Positions 16,700 through 27,124 are shown, counted from the stretch's first letter. The stretch is 64,000 bases of DNA from Rhodococcus coprophilus NBRC 100603 (GCF_001895045.1 NZ_BDAM01000006.1:87742-151741), one strand, 5' to 3'. Translations and numbers: made by a program. Notes: generated by a model not told the origin, from the letters alone.

Positions 16700-17620
16700 A
16701 TGGATTTCCGGCAACTGCGGTACTTCCTGGCCGTGGGTGAAGAGGCGAGCTTCTCGCGAGCGGCCGAACGATGCTTCATCTCCCAATCGGCGATCAGTCA
16801 TCAGATCACCAAGCTCGAGCAGGAGGTCGGCGCGAAGCTGTTCGAGCGCTCGACCCGCAAGGTCAAGCTCACCCCGTCGGGAGTGCGGCTCATGCCCATC
16901 GCCGCCGAAGTGCTCAGCCTCGAAGCACGCGCACTGGAAGTCGGTCACGAACCGCGGGGAAGCATCCGGATCACGGCGAACATGAGCTTCGCGTCGCAGA
17001 GCCTCGATGCCATCTCCCGCGTACGCGAGCGCCACCCGAACCTCGACGTCGAGTTCGTCATCAAGGACTTCACCGACCGGGTGAACGCCGTCGCATCGGG
17101 CGACGCCGACCTCGCGCTGATCCGCGGCGATGTGGACCGACCCGGACTCGAGGCGATCCGCCTCGGGATCGAAGACCTCGTGATCGTCACCTCCACGCGA
17201 CACCCGTTGTCCGCGTTCTCCACCGTAGAACTCGGGGAACTCGCCCACTACCCACTGCTGCTGCCGCCGCGCAACAGCCAGGTACTGCTGCATCGCGTGG
17301 TCGAGGACGCGTTCGTCGAGGTCGGGCGGCGCGTCCGTCTCGGACCCCCGATCGCCAGCGACCACACCGCGACCCTCGAAGTCATCACCAACCCTCGTGC
17401 CTGGACGGTGCTCTACGCGGGCACGGCGGCCGACACCCCGCACAAGGGCCTGAAGTTCATGCGCGAAACCGATCACCGACTGCGCGTGCCGGTATGTGGC
17501 GTCGTGCGGAGCGGCGCGTCGCCGACCCCCGAACTGGAGTTTCTCGTCCAGGCCCTCGCCCACTCCATCGTTCCCGCGGCGACCACCGCGCCGGCGCGCG
17601 TGCGCGACTCCGGAAGCTGA
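16700..17620 (+). CDS. LysR-family transcriptional regulator
   Basis: The 306-residue regulator begins MDFRQLRYFLAVGEEASFSR, with the LysR winged helix at 1-60 (SQSAISHQITKLE recognition region) and an effector-binding domain from about 90 to 295. I prefer ATG 16700 over the adjacent GTG 16697 because AGG at 16691 then sits six bases upstream. Divergent placement next to ndh suggests redox or respiratory control, but no effector can be assigned. Confidence 0.88.
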   Translation: MDFRQLRYFLAVGEEASFSRAAERCFISQSAISHQITKLEQEVGAKLFERSTRKVKLTPSGVRLMPIAAEVLSLEARALEVGHEPRGSIRITANMSFASQSLDAISRVRERHPNLDVEFVIKDFTDRVNAVASGDADLALIRGDVDRPGLEAIRLGIEDLVIVTSTRHPLSAFSTVELGELAHYPLLLPPRNSQVLLHRVVEDAFVEVGRRVRLGPPIASDHTATLEVITNPRAWTVLYAGTAADTPHKGLKFMRETDHRLRVPVCGVVRSGASPTPELEFLVQALAHSIVPAATTAPARVRDSGS

Positions 17621-17663
17621 CGCCACCTGCGACCGGTACGGGACATCGGTGCCGTGCCCCGGC

Positions 17664-19331
17664 TCACGCCGCGTCGTCCTCCCCCGGATCGCCACTCGGA
17701 TTCAGGTGCTTCCACCCGGCGACGTCCCTGCGTAACTGACGATCGTGGGTTGCGAGCACGACCGCGGCGTCGGTCGCCTCCAGAGCCTCGGTCAGTTCGT
17801 CCACCAGTGTGATCGACAGATGGTTCGTCGGCTCGTCGAGGAGCAGCACGTGCGGTCGCGCGGCAAGCGTCATGGCCAGGTCGAGGCGGCGCTGCTGGCC
17901 CATCGACAAGTCCCGCACCCGCTTGTCCAGATCCGCCTCGGCGAGAAGACCCAGGTCCTCGAGCGGCACCGTCCGGTCCTCCGGCACCACCCCTCGGGCG
18001 GCGAGAAGGCCGAGATGGGTGTCGTAGACCTCGCGGACCCGTTTGCCGGACGGTGGCGCCGATTCCTGCGCGAGCAACCCGACCCGCACCACCGGATCCA
18101 CGACCAGAGTTCCGGACGTGGGCGTCACCGTCTGCCCCAATACCGCGAGCAGTGTGGACTTCCCCGCACCGTTCGGTCCGGTCACGACCAGCCGCGAGCC
18201 CGCGAGCACGGTGAGCGACACCGGCCTGTCGAGCCGGCCCGCGACGACGACATGCTCCGCCCGGATCAGCGGCGTATCGGGTTCGATCAGGTCCAGTTCG
18301 GCCCCGAGCGGCGGCATCGTGAACCGCAGCGGAGGAACCGGTGTGGTGATCTCCTGGTCGTCGAGCGCATCTTGCCGACGATGGACCGAACGCACCAATC
18401 CTGGTGCCCGCGTTGCTCGCTGGTGCTTGCCGGTTCCCTTGTCCGGTCGCCACCCGTCGACGAGCCGGTCCCGGGCGTGTTCGAGATCGCCTGCCAACCG
18501 GGCCCGCTCGGCCTCCTGACGGTTGTATTCGTCGACCCAACGTGCGTACTCGGCTTTGCGCCCCTCCCGGTAGCCGGCGTAACCGCCGCCGTAGAGACGG
18601 GGACGTCCGTCACGGCTCGGGTTCAGATCCAGGATCGAGGTCGCGACATCGGACAGCAGCGCCCGGTCGTGGCTGACCAGCACGATACCGCTGCGCGTCT
18701 GCTGCAGACGCTCGGTGAGGTAGTCGAGCCCGTCGGCATCGAGGTGGTTGGTGGGCTCGTCGAGAAGGAGGAAGTCGTGTTCCGCGCCGAGCAGGGCGGC
18801 AAGACGGACCCGGTATCGCTGTCCGACGGACATCTCGGACAGCAGGCGCGACCGGTCGGTCACCGCACCGAGCGCTTCGAGTGCCGTGTCCACCCGGCGA
18901 TCCGCGTCCCACGCCTCGAGTTGTTCGGCCACCTCGAGCGCTTGTGCATAGGTTTCCGCAGCAGCAGACCGGCCTTCGGAGAGTCCGACGGCACTGTCGT
19001 CCAGGATGCGCAACGCCGCGCGGGCGGCAGCAAGTTCGATGTCGATCAGGTCGCCGACCGTCCGCCCCGGCGCGACCGTCATTTCCTGTTCCGCGACACC
19101 CAGCGATCCGTATCGCCGGACGGAACCGGAATCGGGGTCGAGGGTACCCGCGAGGATGTGGATGAGCGTGGACTTTCCCCGGCCGTTCTCACCGACGACA
19201 CCGATGCGGGACCCGGGCGAGACGGCCAGGTCGACGCCCTGCAGAACGGGGTGACCGCCACGGGCGATGTGGACATCGGCTGTCCCGAGTTGTGCGCGTG
19301 AACGGCGAGGCAGGGTGATGCCGGTAGTCAT
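17664..19331 (-). CDS. ABC-F family ribosomal protection protein (antibiotic-resistance type)
   Basis: The 555-residue protein has two ABC domains and no membrane span, as in ABC-F translation factors that displace antibiotics from the ribosome. Walker A motifs are GENGRGKS (47-54) and GPNGAGKS (385-392). Signatures are LSEMSVGQR (165-173) and DLSMGQQRR. Walker B segments LLLDEPTNHL occur in both halves. The linker (about 250-330) is long and basic, a feature of resistance ABC-Fs. It has a GGAGG ribosome site and a 180-base leader with an 8-residue peptide and WhiB7-like promoter, matching drug-inducible control. The drug class (macrolide, lincosamide, pleuromutilin or other) cannot be told from the sequence. 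Confidence 0.88.
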   Translation of the reverse strand: MTTGITLPRRSRAQLGTADVHIARGGHPVLQGVDLAVSPGSRIGVVGENGRGKSTLIHILAGTLDPDSGSVRRYGSLGVAEQEMTVAPGRTVGDLIDIELAAARAALRILDDSAVGLSEGRSAAAETYAQALEVAEQLEAWDADRRVDTALEALGAVTDRSRLLSEMSVGQRYRVRLAALLGAEHDFLLLDEPTNHLDADGLDYLTERLQQTRSGIVLVSHDRALLSDVATSILDLNPSRDGRPRLYGGGYAGYREGRKAEYARWVDEYNRQEAERARLAGDLEHARDRLVDGWRPDKGTGKHQRATRAPGLVRSVHRRQDALDDQEITTPVPPLRFTMPPLGAELDLIEPDTPLIRAEHVVVAGRLDRPVSLTVLAGSRLVVTGPNGAGKSTLLAVLGQTVTPTSGTLVVDPVVRVGLLAQESAPPSGKRVREVYDTHLGLLAARGVVPEDRTVPLEDLGLLAEADLDKRVRDLSMGQQRRLDLAMTLAARPHVLLLDEPTNHLSITLVDELTEALEATDAAVVLATHDRQLRRDVAGWKHLNPSGDPGEDDAA

Positions 19332-19477
19332 TTTTCCTCCGCGTACCGGGCGTCCTCGGCCCACGGTGGTGGGTGAGAGTCGCTCGGCTTCCGACGAACG
19401 GCCGGATCATCGGCCGATGGACACAGGTGCAGCCCGCTTCGAAATCCCGTCGCGCGGGAAGGGCAGGCCCGCGGGCG

Positions 19478-19504
19478 TCAGTGGAAGAGGAGTGCCTGAA
19501 TCAC
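19478..19504 (-). CDS. putative leader peptide upstream of the ABC-F gene
   Basis: GTG 19504 opens an 8-codon frame (MIQALLFH, then stop). It lies at or within two bases of the transcription start predicted from the promoter at 19512-19551, so it would be read as a leaderless mRNA. The codon run contains TCCTC, which can pair with GAGGA in the ABC-F ribosome site. GCCCGC just after its stop can pair with GCGGGC further down the leader (plus-strand 19433-19438). This is the layout of a ribosome-stalling attenuator. No direct evidence of translation is visible. Confidence 0.5.
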   Translation of the reverse strand: MIQALLFH

Positions 19505-19511
19505 GCCATTC

Positions 19512-19551
19512 AGCGTACCGACGCACGCCGAGGCGTCAATCGAATTACCTT
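19512..19551 (-). promoter_or_regulatory. WhiB7-like promoter for the ABC-F gene
   Basis: On the minus strand TTGACG (plus 19534-19539) and TACGCT (plus 19512-19517) are separated by 16 bp. Directly upstream of the -35 box lies an A/T-rich stretch (AAGGTAATTCGA, plus 19540-19551) in otherwise GC-rich DNA. An A/T-rich block touching the -35 box is the hallmark of WhiB7/SigA promoters of actinobacterial resistance genes. Confidence 0.6.
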
Positions 19552-19656
19552 ATGGCCGTTTCCACCGGTCTCGCGCTGCGGCGAGGCCCGGAACCCGACG
19601 GGGTTGTCGTGCGAGGATGCGGTAGGCACCACGTCGTCCACCCGGCAGGAGACCCC

Positions 19657-20505
19657 ATGCAGCACACCGAGTCCTCGTTCACCGGCGGAAACGGCACGCG
19701 AATCGTGTACGACGTGTGGTCGCCGGACGGTGATCCCACCGCGCTGCTCGTGCTGGCACACGGTCTCGGTGAGCACGCACGCCGCTACGACCACGTCGCC
19801 GAACGGCTCACGGACCTCGGCATCGTCGTCTACGCACCGGACCATCGGGGGCACGGGCGGTCCGGCGGCAAGCGACTGCACGCGCGCACGATGGCCGACT
19901 TCACGGACGACCTCGACACGCTTTTCGACATTGCGACCTCGGCCCATCCCGGCCTGCCGACCTTTCTGCTCGGCCATTCGATGGGCGGTGCGATCGCCCT
20001 CGCGTACGCACTCGATCACCAGGACCGGCTCACCGCACTCGTTCTGTCCGGCCCCGCCCTGGTCGTCTCCTCGGGCACGCCCAAGCCGGTCGTCGAACTC
20101 GGAAAGCTGATCGGCCGTGTACTGCCCGGCGTGCCCGTGCAGAAACTCGACAGCAAAGCCGTCTCCCGCGACCCTGCGGTGGTGGCCGCGTACGACGCGG
20201 ATCCGCTTGTGCATCACGGCCTCGTCCCCGCCGGTATCGCGCGGGTACTCGTCCTCAACGAGCAGAGTGTCGCGCAGCGTCTTCCGGACCTGACATTGCC
20301 GCTGCTCGTCCTGCACGGCTCCGCCGACAGGCTCGCCGATCCCGCCGGTGCCGATCTGGTCGCGGACCGCGCCGGGTCGTCCGACCTGACGAAGAAGGTG
20401 TACGAGGGCCTGTTCCACGAGGTATTCAACGAACCCGAGCAGGACCGGGTGCTCGGCGATCTCGTCGACTGGCTGCAGCCGCGCCTCGCGCACGCAAATC
20501 CGTAG
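19657..20505 (+). CDS. monoacylglycerol lipase-like alpha/beta hydrolase
   Basis: The 282-residue serine hydrolase has the monoglyceride-lipase pattern: AHGLGEHARRYDH near residue 34, PDHRGHGRSGG at 61-71, nucleophile elbow LGHSMGG (Ser108), Asp224 in HGSADRLADP and His254 in GLFHEVFNEP. The ATG at 19657 follows AGGAG; longer upstream frames have no ribosome site. No signal peptide is seen, so it should act inside the cell on monoacylglycerols or similar esters. It converges with the esterase gene that follows. Confidence 0.88.
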   Translation: MQHTESSFTGGNGTRIVYDVWSPDGDPTALLVLAHGLGEHARRYDHVAERLTDLGIVVYAPDHRGHGRSGGKRLHARTMADFTDDLDTLFDIATSAHPGLPTFLLGHSMGGAIALAYALDHQDRLTALVLSGPALVVSSGTPKPVVELGKLIGRVLPGVPVQKLDSKAVSRDPAVVAAYDADPLVHHGLVPAGIARVLVLNEQSVAQRLPDLTLPLLVLHGSADRLADPAGADLVADRAGSSDLTKKVYEGLFHEVFNEPEQDRVLGDLVDWLQPRLAHANP

Positions 20506-20527
20506 TGTTCGCCGCGCGGACGTTGTC

Positions 20528-21502
20528 TCAGGCTGCGCGGCCGTCCCCCAGCGCCACGACCGCGCGACGCGCAAAAACGATGCTGAGGGTGATGAGTGCA
20601 CCGGCTTCCGGCAATGCGCGCGCGAGGACCGGCCACGCGTGGACCTGCCCGCGCCACAGATGCGTTTCGACAACACGGCCCGCATCGGCGAGGCGGCCCG
20701 TCATGATCTCGACATCGGGGCGGGTGAGCTCGTATTCGGCCGCGGAGAGGAACATCGGGGGAAATACGGCGGGATCGGCGTCGACGGGATTCATTTCTCC
20801 CTCGATCGCCTCCTCCCCGATCCAGCGTGGACGCAGCTTGTCGAGCGCCTTGATCGGCAGGTACGCATCTTTGAGCATGTAAGCCCGGTCGTGTCGGTCG
20901 AGGTCCAGATTCAGCAAGGGCGAATAGCCGATGACCGCTGCCGGTCGCTGGAGTCCGCGGAGGGCCGCGATCTCGGCGACCTTCGCGGCCAGGTATCCGC
21001 CCGCGGAGTCCCCCGCGACCACGATGTGGGTGGGGTCGTCGGCGATCTCGAGGAGCGCCTCGTACGCCCTCATCGCGTCCTGCACCGATCCCGCGACGGG
21101 AACAACCGGAACCTGGCGGTAGTCCATCGAATACACCGGCGCACCCGATTCGAGCGCGAGTTGCACGCACAGTTGCCGGTGGGTGGACGGACCGCAGAAG
21201 ACGAATCCCCCACCGTGGAAGTACAAAATGGTGGCGTTCTCGAGCGGGTCTTCCACCGGCTTCGGCGAAATGATCTGCTCTCCCGGCACACCACCGAGTT
21301 CGGTGGCGGTGATGTGCACGGCCCGGGGAGTGGGCGTGATCTTGTCGATCACCCAGGACAACCTGCCGAGAACCGCGATGCCGAAATCGTTGCTCGGCCA
21401 GAGGCTCAGGACCGGCTTGAACAGAAGCCTGGCTCCCCACAGGATGATCAGTGCGATCCTGCTCGTGCGTTCGTGCCAGGTGATCGGACCGGAAGCGCGC
21501 AT
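20528..21502 (-). CDS. HSL-type alpha/beta hydrolase esterase
   Basis: The 324-residue hydrolase belongs to the hormone-sensitive-lipase branch. The oxyanion motif is HGGGFVF (96-102), the nucleophile elbow GDSAGG (Ser166), and the acid and base lie in the C-terminal third (EYELTRPDVE; GQVHAWPVL). An N-terminal hydrophobic segment (about residues 14-36) may associate it with the membrane. Mycobacterial Lip-family relatives act on short-chain esters. It lies 23 bp from the convergent lipase gene. Confidence 0.88.
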   Translation of the reverse strand: MRASGPITWHERTSRIALIILWGARLLFKPVLSLWPSNDFGIAVLGRLSWVIDKITPTPRAVHITATELGGVPGEQIISPKPVEDPLENATILYFHGGGFVFCGPSTHRQLCVQLALESGAPVYSMDYRQVPVVPVAGSVQDAMRAYEALLEIADDPTHIVVAGDSAGGYLAAKVAEIAALRGLQRPAAVIGYSPLLNLDLDRHDRAYMLKDAYLPIKALDKLRPRWIGEEAIEGEMNPVDADPAVFPPMFLSAAEYELTRPDVEIMTGRLADAGRVVETHLWRGQVHAWPVLARALPEAGALITLSIVFARRAVVALGDGRAA

Positions 21503-21542
21503 GTGAACACACTATGTCGCACACCGCGTGCGTGCGACGGCG

Positions 21543-22679
21543 TTACCGGAGCTGGAGAAGGGGTACGAGAAGCTCCTCGTCCGTGAGCGCGCCGTGCTGG
21601 CCGGGTAGATTCGAGAGTGCTCGCTCGCCGTGACTGCGGACGACCGTCGACTCCCCGCGTGCGATCACGACGATGTCACCGATGCGCCCGGTGATCGCGG
21701 AATCCGGATCGGGGCCGAACAATCCCGCCGTCAACACCTCGTCGCGGGTGCCGACCCAGAAGTCGTCGCCGAGTTCGTCGGTCCAGCGCCCGAGCACCTT
21801 GTCCACACGGCGGGTATGTATGTGCCGACAGCGCGGCTCACCGGCGATCACGTCGACGTCTTCTTCGAGACCGGGGTGCCCGTCGAAATCCACGCGGCGG
21901 CCCCGGGAGGCGTCGACCATCCCGTGGTCGGCGGTGACCAGCAACCGCGTCCCGTCCGGCAGCGCTGCGGCGAGTTGTTCGACGAACCGATCGACCACGG
22001 TGAGTTGTGCGAGCCACGCCTGTGATTCGGGCCCGTACACGTGGCCGAGGGCGTCCACCTCCCCGAGGTAGCAGTAGACGAGGTTGCGCTCGCCGGAGCG
22101 TGCTGCGGCGACGACCTCCGCGAGAAGATCTCCGTACGCGGAAATCCCTACGAATCTGCCGCCGCGCAACACCGCCCGCGTCAGCCCACTCCTGCCGAAC
22201 GTCCTCGGCACGACGGTCGTGACCGCCAGCCCGGCGGCCTGCCCGCGTTCGAATGCCGTGCGATGAGGTTGGGCGTGCTCGGGCACCAGCGTTTCGCGTC
22301 GGTCGAGTGACGTCCCTGCTGCGGTCCAGTGCAGCCAGTTGACCACTGTCTCGGCTTCCTCGACATACGACTGGTACCCGGTGATGCCGTGGCGCCCGGA
22401 CGGCAAACCTGTACCGAGCGACGCGATGCTCGTCGCGGTGGTCGTGGGAAAGCCCGCACGAATCGCACGCCCAGGGAGGTCCGTGAGATAAGGCGCCGCT
22501 TTCTTGTTGCGCTGCAGCAGTTCCCACCCCATGCCGTCGACGAGAAGCACCACCGTGTTCGCGCTGTCGGTCAATCCGAGCCGGTTGCGTTCGCCGGGGA
22601 CCCCCGCTGACGCGAGTACCGACGGCATCACGTCGGCGAGGGTGGGCTCGGCGTAGACATCGCGCAGTGGAAGAGTCAT
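21543..22679 (-). CDS. type I phosphodiesterase / nucleotide pyrophosphatase (alkaline phosphatase superfamily)
   Basis: The 378-residue enzyme shows the metal-dependent phosphodiesterase layout: VVLLVDGMGWELL near residue 44 (first metal Asp), TTTATSIASLGTG near 80 (the likely nucleophilic Thr), YLGEVDALGHVYG near 205 and LLVTADHGMVD near 247. There is no signal peptide. Likely substrates are nucleotide or lipid phosphodiesters, but nothing in the sequence narrows this. It precedes the cat operon by 52 bp on the same strand and is downstream of catC, so some read-through is possible. Confidence 0.85.
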   Translation of the reverse strand: MTLPLRDVYAEPTLADVMPSVLASAGVPGERNRLGLTDSANTVVLLVDGMGWELLQRNKKAAPYLTDLPGRAIRAGFPTTTATSIASLGTGLPSGRHGITGYQSYVEEAETVVNWLHWTAAGTSLDRRETLVPEHAQPHRTAFERGQAAGLAVTTVVPRTFGRSGLTRAVLRGGRFVGISAYGDLLAEVVAAARSGERNLVYCYLGEVDALGHVYGPESQAWLAQLTVVDRFVEQLAAALPDGTRLLVTADHGMVDASRGRRVDFDGHPGLEEDVDVIAGEPRCRHIHTRRVDKVLGRWTDELGDDFWVGTRDEVLTAGLFGPDPDSAITGRIGDIVVIARGESTVVRSHGERALSNLPGQHGALTDEELLVPLLQLR

Positions 22680-22731
22680 GTTCCGAGTATGGCCCGGTAC
22701 GCCAGGGCACGGCGGGTGAGGAGTCGTGCGC

Positions 22732-23016
22732 TCATTCCTTGATGTCGGACCCGTGCCTGGTCAGCGCCGTGACTTCGATGTTCATGAAAGGGAACAACGG
22801 CAGGCCGAAGAGGATTTCGTGCAGTTCGTCGGCCGACTCCACGTCGAAGATCGAGATGTTGCTGTACTTGCCGACGATGCGCCAGATCTCGGGCCATTTG
22901 CCTTGACGCTGCAATTCCTGGCTGTACTCCTTCTCCCTGGCGAGGGTTTCGGCCCGCAGGTCCGGGTCGAGGTCGCGGGGGATGTCGACATCCATCCGGA
23001 CGTGGAACAGTGCCAT
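22732..23016 (-). CDS. catC: muconolactone delta-isomerase
   Basis: The 94-residue protein matches CatC in full length: MALFHVRMDVDIP at the start, EKEYSQELQRQGKW in the centre and LPLFPFMNIEVTALTRH near the end. It isomerises muconolactone to 3-oxoadipate enol-lactone, the substrate of the PcaD encoded at 3943. It is the third gene of catABC, 47 bp after catB. Confidence 0.95.
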   Translation of the reverse strand: MALFHVRMDVDIPRDLDPDLRAETLAREKEYSQELQRQGKWPEIWRIVGKYSNISIFDVESADELHEILFGLPLFPFMNIEVTALTRHGSDIKE

Positions 23017-23063
23017 CGTTTCTCTCTTTCGTGTGCCGGATTCGACAGCGCGTGGTTCGACGC

Positions 23064-24190
23064 TCAACCGCGCGCGTATTTCCGGACGACGTCCATGTCG
23101 AGTTCGACGCCCAGACCCGGACCTTCGGGCAGATGAACCTGGCCCTCGGAGTAGACGAGCGGGGTCTGTAGCAGTTCGACCGCGAACAGTTGCGGGCCGA
23201 ACAGTTCCGTACCGTAGTCGATTCCCGGTTCGGAACACGCGAAGTGGATCGATGCGGCCGTGCCGATCGGACCCTCGATCGATGTTGCTCCGTGGCAACG
23301 CAGTCCGGCCGCCTTCGCAACGGCGACCACTTCCTTGCTGCGTTGCAGTCCCCCGCATTTGGTGGTCTTGAGCGCGATGACGTCGGCGGCACCGAGCTTG
23401 GCGACCTGGAATGCGTCATGCGGGGTCTGCACGGATTCGTCGGCCATCACCGGCGCCGAGACGCGGCGGTTGATCTCGGCGAGTACGTCGAGTTGTTCGG
23501 CGGGAGTAGGCTGTTCGATGAGCTCGACACCACCGTCGACGAGTTGCGGTACATGCCGTAACGCGGTGAAGCGGTCCCAGCGGGCATTGACGTCGATACT
23601 GAAGCCGACTTCACCGCCGAATGCTTCGACGATTCCGATCACCCGGTCGGTGTCGACCACCGGGTCGAGAGCACCCATCTTGAGCTTGAACGCGAAGTTC
23701 AGCCGCTCGTCCATCCTGCGGGTGACCTCGTCGACGATCTCGTCGAGGGGTGCGGCACCGAGCGCCCACCGTACGTCGACTCCGGTGCGGAAGGCGCCGC
23801 CCAGCAACGATGCGACGTTGATTCCGAGGCTGCGCGCCCACGCGTCGTGCATCGCCACATCGATTGCGGCCTTGGCGAACCGGGCGTTCGCGACGATGCG
23901 CTCGATGTCGACCATGACGCCGCTGATCTCGTCCACGCCACGACCGACGATGTAGGGGCCGAGGTAACGGTCGATGATCTCTTTCATGGTCTCGACGGAT
24001 TCCCCGCCCCACCATGGTCCGCCGGGCACGACTCCTTCGCCGTGGCCGACCACGCCGCCTGCCGTGGTCACCGCGACGAGGAGGATCGGCTGGGTGTCCG
24101 ACGTGGTGGTCGCGAACTTGTGGGGGCGGATCAACGGGATGTCGATGATCGTGGTGTCGACCGACACGATCGACAGTTCGGGGTCGGACA

Positions 24191-24191
<1 letters not shown>
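23064..24191 (-). CDS. catB: muconate cycloisomerase
   Basis: The 375-residue enolase-superfamily enzyme converts cis,cis-muconate to muconolactone with a divalent metal. Catalytic lysines are Lys171 in AFKLKMG and Lys275 in ALKTTKCGG. Metal ligands are Asp200 (SIDVNAR), Glu226 (LIEQPTP) and Asp251 (ADESVQTP). The start ATG at 24191 shares one base with the catA stop codon, so the two are coupled. Confidence 0.95.
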
Positions 24192-25093
<902 letters not shown>

Positions 25094-25113
25094 TCATCTG
25101 AGATGATCACCGA

Positions 25114-25148
25114 GTACGCTATGCGTACAGCCGAACCGCAGTGCGTAC
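25114..25148. promoter_or_regulatory. candidate CatR operator in the catA-catR gap
   Basis: GTACGC (25114-25119) and GCGTAC (25123-25128) form a perfect inverted repeat with spacer TAT; a further half-site GTGCGTAC follows at 25141-25148. The same GTACGC core occurs twice in front of the pca genes (3781-3814). Confidence 0.55.
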
Positions 25149-25230
25149 AACACATACTGTGGGTGGTGTCACAGCGCTTGTCAACACCGAGCACGAGAGA
25201 CTCATGCAGAATCCGCAGGTAGGAGAACCG

Positions 25231-26025
25231 ATGCCCGATACAGACCCAGGCAACTCCCGGAGTGACGACCGGGATTTCATCCAGAGCATCGAGCGCGGAT
25301 TTGCGGTGCTGCACGCATTCGACGACCGGGACCCGAATCCGAGCCTCGCGGAGATCGCGGCCAAGACCCGGCTCTCGCGGCCCGCGGTGCGACGGATCCT
25401 CCTCACGCTCCAGAAGCTCGGCTATGTCACCGGCGAGGGCAGCCGCTGGTCGCTGACCCCACGGGTGCTGAGCATCGGGAACCACTACACCTCGTCACAC
25501 GCCCTGGTCGACGCCGCCCTGCCGAAACTCGTCGAAATCGCCGACTACACCCACGAATCGGCATCGCTGGGAGTGCTGGACGGTTCCGACGTCGTATACG
25601 CCGCCCGCGTCCCGGTGCGTCGCATCATGAGCATCAACGTTTCCGTCGGCACCCGCGTCCCCGCCTACGCGACCTCGATGGGCCGCGCTCTCCTCGCATG
25701 GGCACCGCGCGAGACGGTCGACGCGGTCGTCGCAACGACGGAATTCGACAAGCTCACAGCCGCCACGATCGGTAGCGCCGACGAACTGGAGGCAGAACTC
25801 GAACGGGTCCGCGAGCTGGGGTACGCGCTCGCGACAGCAGAACTCGAAGACGGTCTCATCTCCCTGTCCGCGCCCGTGTTCGACGCGAGTTCGGCGGTCG
25901 TGGGAGTGCTGGCGTGTTCCACTTCGACGGCCAGACATTCCGCCGAGTCGTTCCGGGATCTTGCGGCGAAGTGCCTCGTGGACTGCGCTGACCGTCTCAG
26001 CGACGAACTGGGCCGCCGCAGGTGA
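25231..26025 (+). CDS. catR: IclR-family regulator of the catechol genes
   Basis: The 264-residue protein has an N-terminal winged helix (about 20-80; SLAEIAAKTRLSRPAVRRIL) and an IclR effector domain (about 90-260; RVPVRRIMSINVSVGT, ATSMGRALLAW). ATG 25231 is preferred because AGGAGA sits five bases upstream; ATG 25204 would add nine residues. It is divergent from catABC, the usual arrangement for rhodococcal CatR. It closely resembles PcaR of this window. The effector is probably cis,cis-muconate or a related intermediate, by family analogy. Confidence 0.88.
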   Translation: MPDTDPGNSRSDDRDFIQSIERGFAVLHAFDDRDPNPSLAEIAAKTRLSRPAVRRILLTLQKLGYVTGEGSRWSLTPRVLSIGNHYTSSHALVDAALPKLVEIADYTHESASLGVLDGSDVVYAARVPVRRIMSINVSVGTRVPAYATSMGRALLAWAPRETVDAVVATTEFDKLTAATIGSADELEAELERVRELGYALATAELEDGLISLSAPVFDASSAVVGVLACSTSTARHSAESFRDLAAKCLVDCADRLSDELGRRR

Positions 26026-26046
26026 TACTGCCGGAAGGGTGCGCGA

Positions 26047-27075
26047 TCACACGTCCTGCCCCTCACCCTGGAAGGCGGGGATCACCTCGTTCGCGAACAG
26101 TTCCGCGTATTCCATGAATCGTTCGGCGGGCAGCCCGGCCGGCATCATCATCATGAAGTGCTCGAACGGCATACGCTCCTGCATCTTCCGGAACTTGTCC
26201 ACGGCACGGTCCGGCGTCACGATCTGCAGGATGCCACTGCGCTTGAACTGTTCGAGGCTCATGGGCTCGAGTACGGGATCGCTCATTCCGATCGCCTTGT
26301 CCTCGTCGAGCCAGGTGCCGTAGCTGTTGTTGATGTAGTGGTAGTAGGGCCCGAGTTCTTCCATCGCCTTCTCCGGGTCGTTCGCCACCACGAAGAACAG
26401 TCCCTGGATGCGGACACGGCCCGTCGCCGGATCCTTGCCCTGCTGCCTCAACTTCTCGGCGTAGAGATCGCCGAACTCCTCGTTACCGAAGTAGCCGTCG
26501 GCGTACCTCGCCACGCGCTCGAGTGCCTTGTCTGCGAAACCCCCGATATAGAGCGGAATCGCGCCTCGCGGTGACAACGGCGTGATTTTGGCGTCCTTCA
26601 CTGTGAAATGCCGTCCTTCGAAATTCACGGTCTCGCCGGCCCACAACGCGTGGACGATCTGCAGAAATTCGTCGAAGCGCCTGCCCCGCGTGGTGAAATC
26701 CAGGCCGAGCCCGTCGTACTCGCGACGCCGGTAGCCGAGCCCCAAGGCCATCTCTGCCCGGCCACCCGAGATGATGTCGAGAACCGCAGTGTCCTCGGCG
26801 AAGCGGACCGGATGGTAAAGCGGCGCAAGGGCGACGGCCGAGCCGAGCCGGAGCGTGCTGGTACGCGCCGCGACGGCCGCCAGCGTCAACAACGGCGAAG
26901 GCTGGTAACCGTCGTCCGCCCCGTGGTGCTCGGGCACCCATGCTCCGCTGAAGCCGACGGTCTCACTCCAGGCGATGACGTCGAGCGTTTCGGCGTAGAG
27001 GTCGTTCCAGGGACGCTCCCACTCGGGCGGATTACGAAAGTCGTAGAGATAGCCGAATGTCAGCTTGCGAGTCAT
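26047..27075 (-). CDS. LLM-class flavin-dependent oxidoreductase
   Basis: The 342-residue luciferase-like TIM-barrel oxidoreductase uses FMN or F420. Family segments include WVPEHHGADDGYQPSP near residue 45, LRLGSAVALAPLYHPVRFAE near 75, GLGYRRREYDGLG near 112 and PLYIGGFADKALERVARYADG near 175. An unusual run of four methionines (FEHFMMMMPAGLP) lies in the C-terminal third. It sits between catR (convergent) and benA (divergent), with a perfect palindrome between it and benA. Its role in aromatic degradation is not established; it may be a monooxygenase for a substituted aromatic. Confidence 0.82.
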   Translation of the reverse strand: MTRKLTFGYLYDFRNPPEWERPWNDLYAETLDVIAWSETVGFSGAWVPEHHGADDGYQPSPLLTLAAVAARTSTLRLGSAVALAPLYHPVRFAEDTAVLDIISGGRAEMALGLGYRRREYDGLGLDFTTRGRRFDEFLQIVHALWAGETVNFEGRHFTVKDAKITPLSPRGAIPLYIGGFADKALERVARYADGYFGNEEFGDLYAEKLRQQGKDPATGRVRIQGLFFVVANDPEKAMEELGPYYHYINNSYGTWLDEDKAIGMSDPVLEPMSLEQFKRSGILQIVTPDRAVDKFRKMQERMPFEHFMMMMPAGLPAERFMEYAELFANEVIPAFQGEGQDV

Positions 27076-27124
27076 CGTGAGCCCCTCACACCTCGTGGAG
27101 TGAGCACCATATGGCAATCATCAT

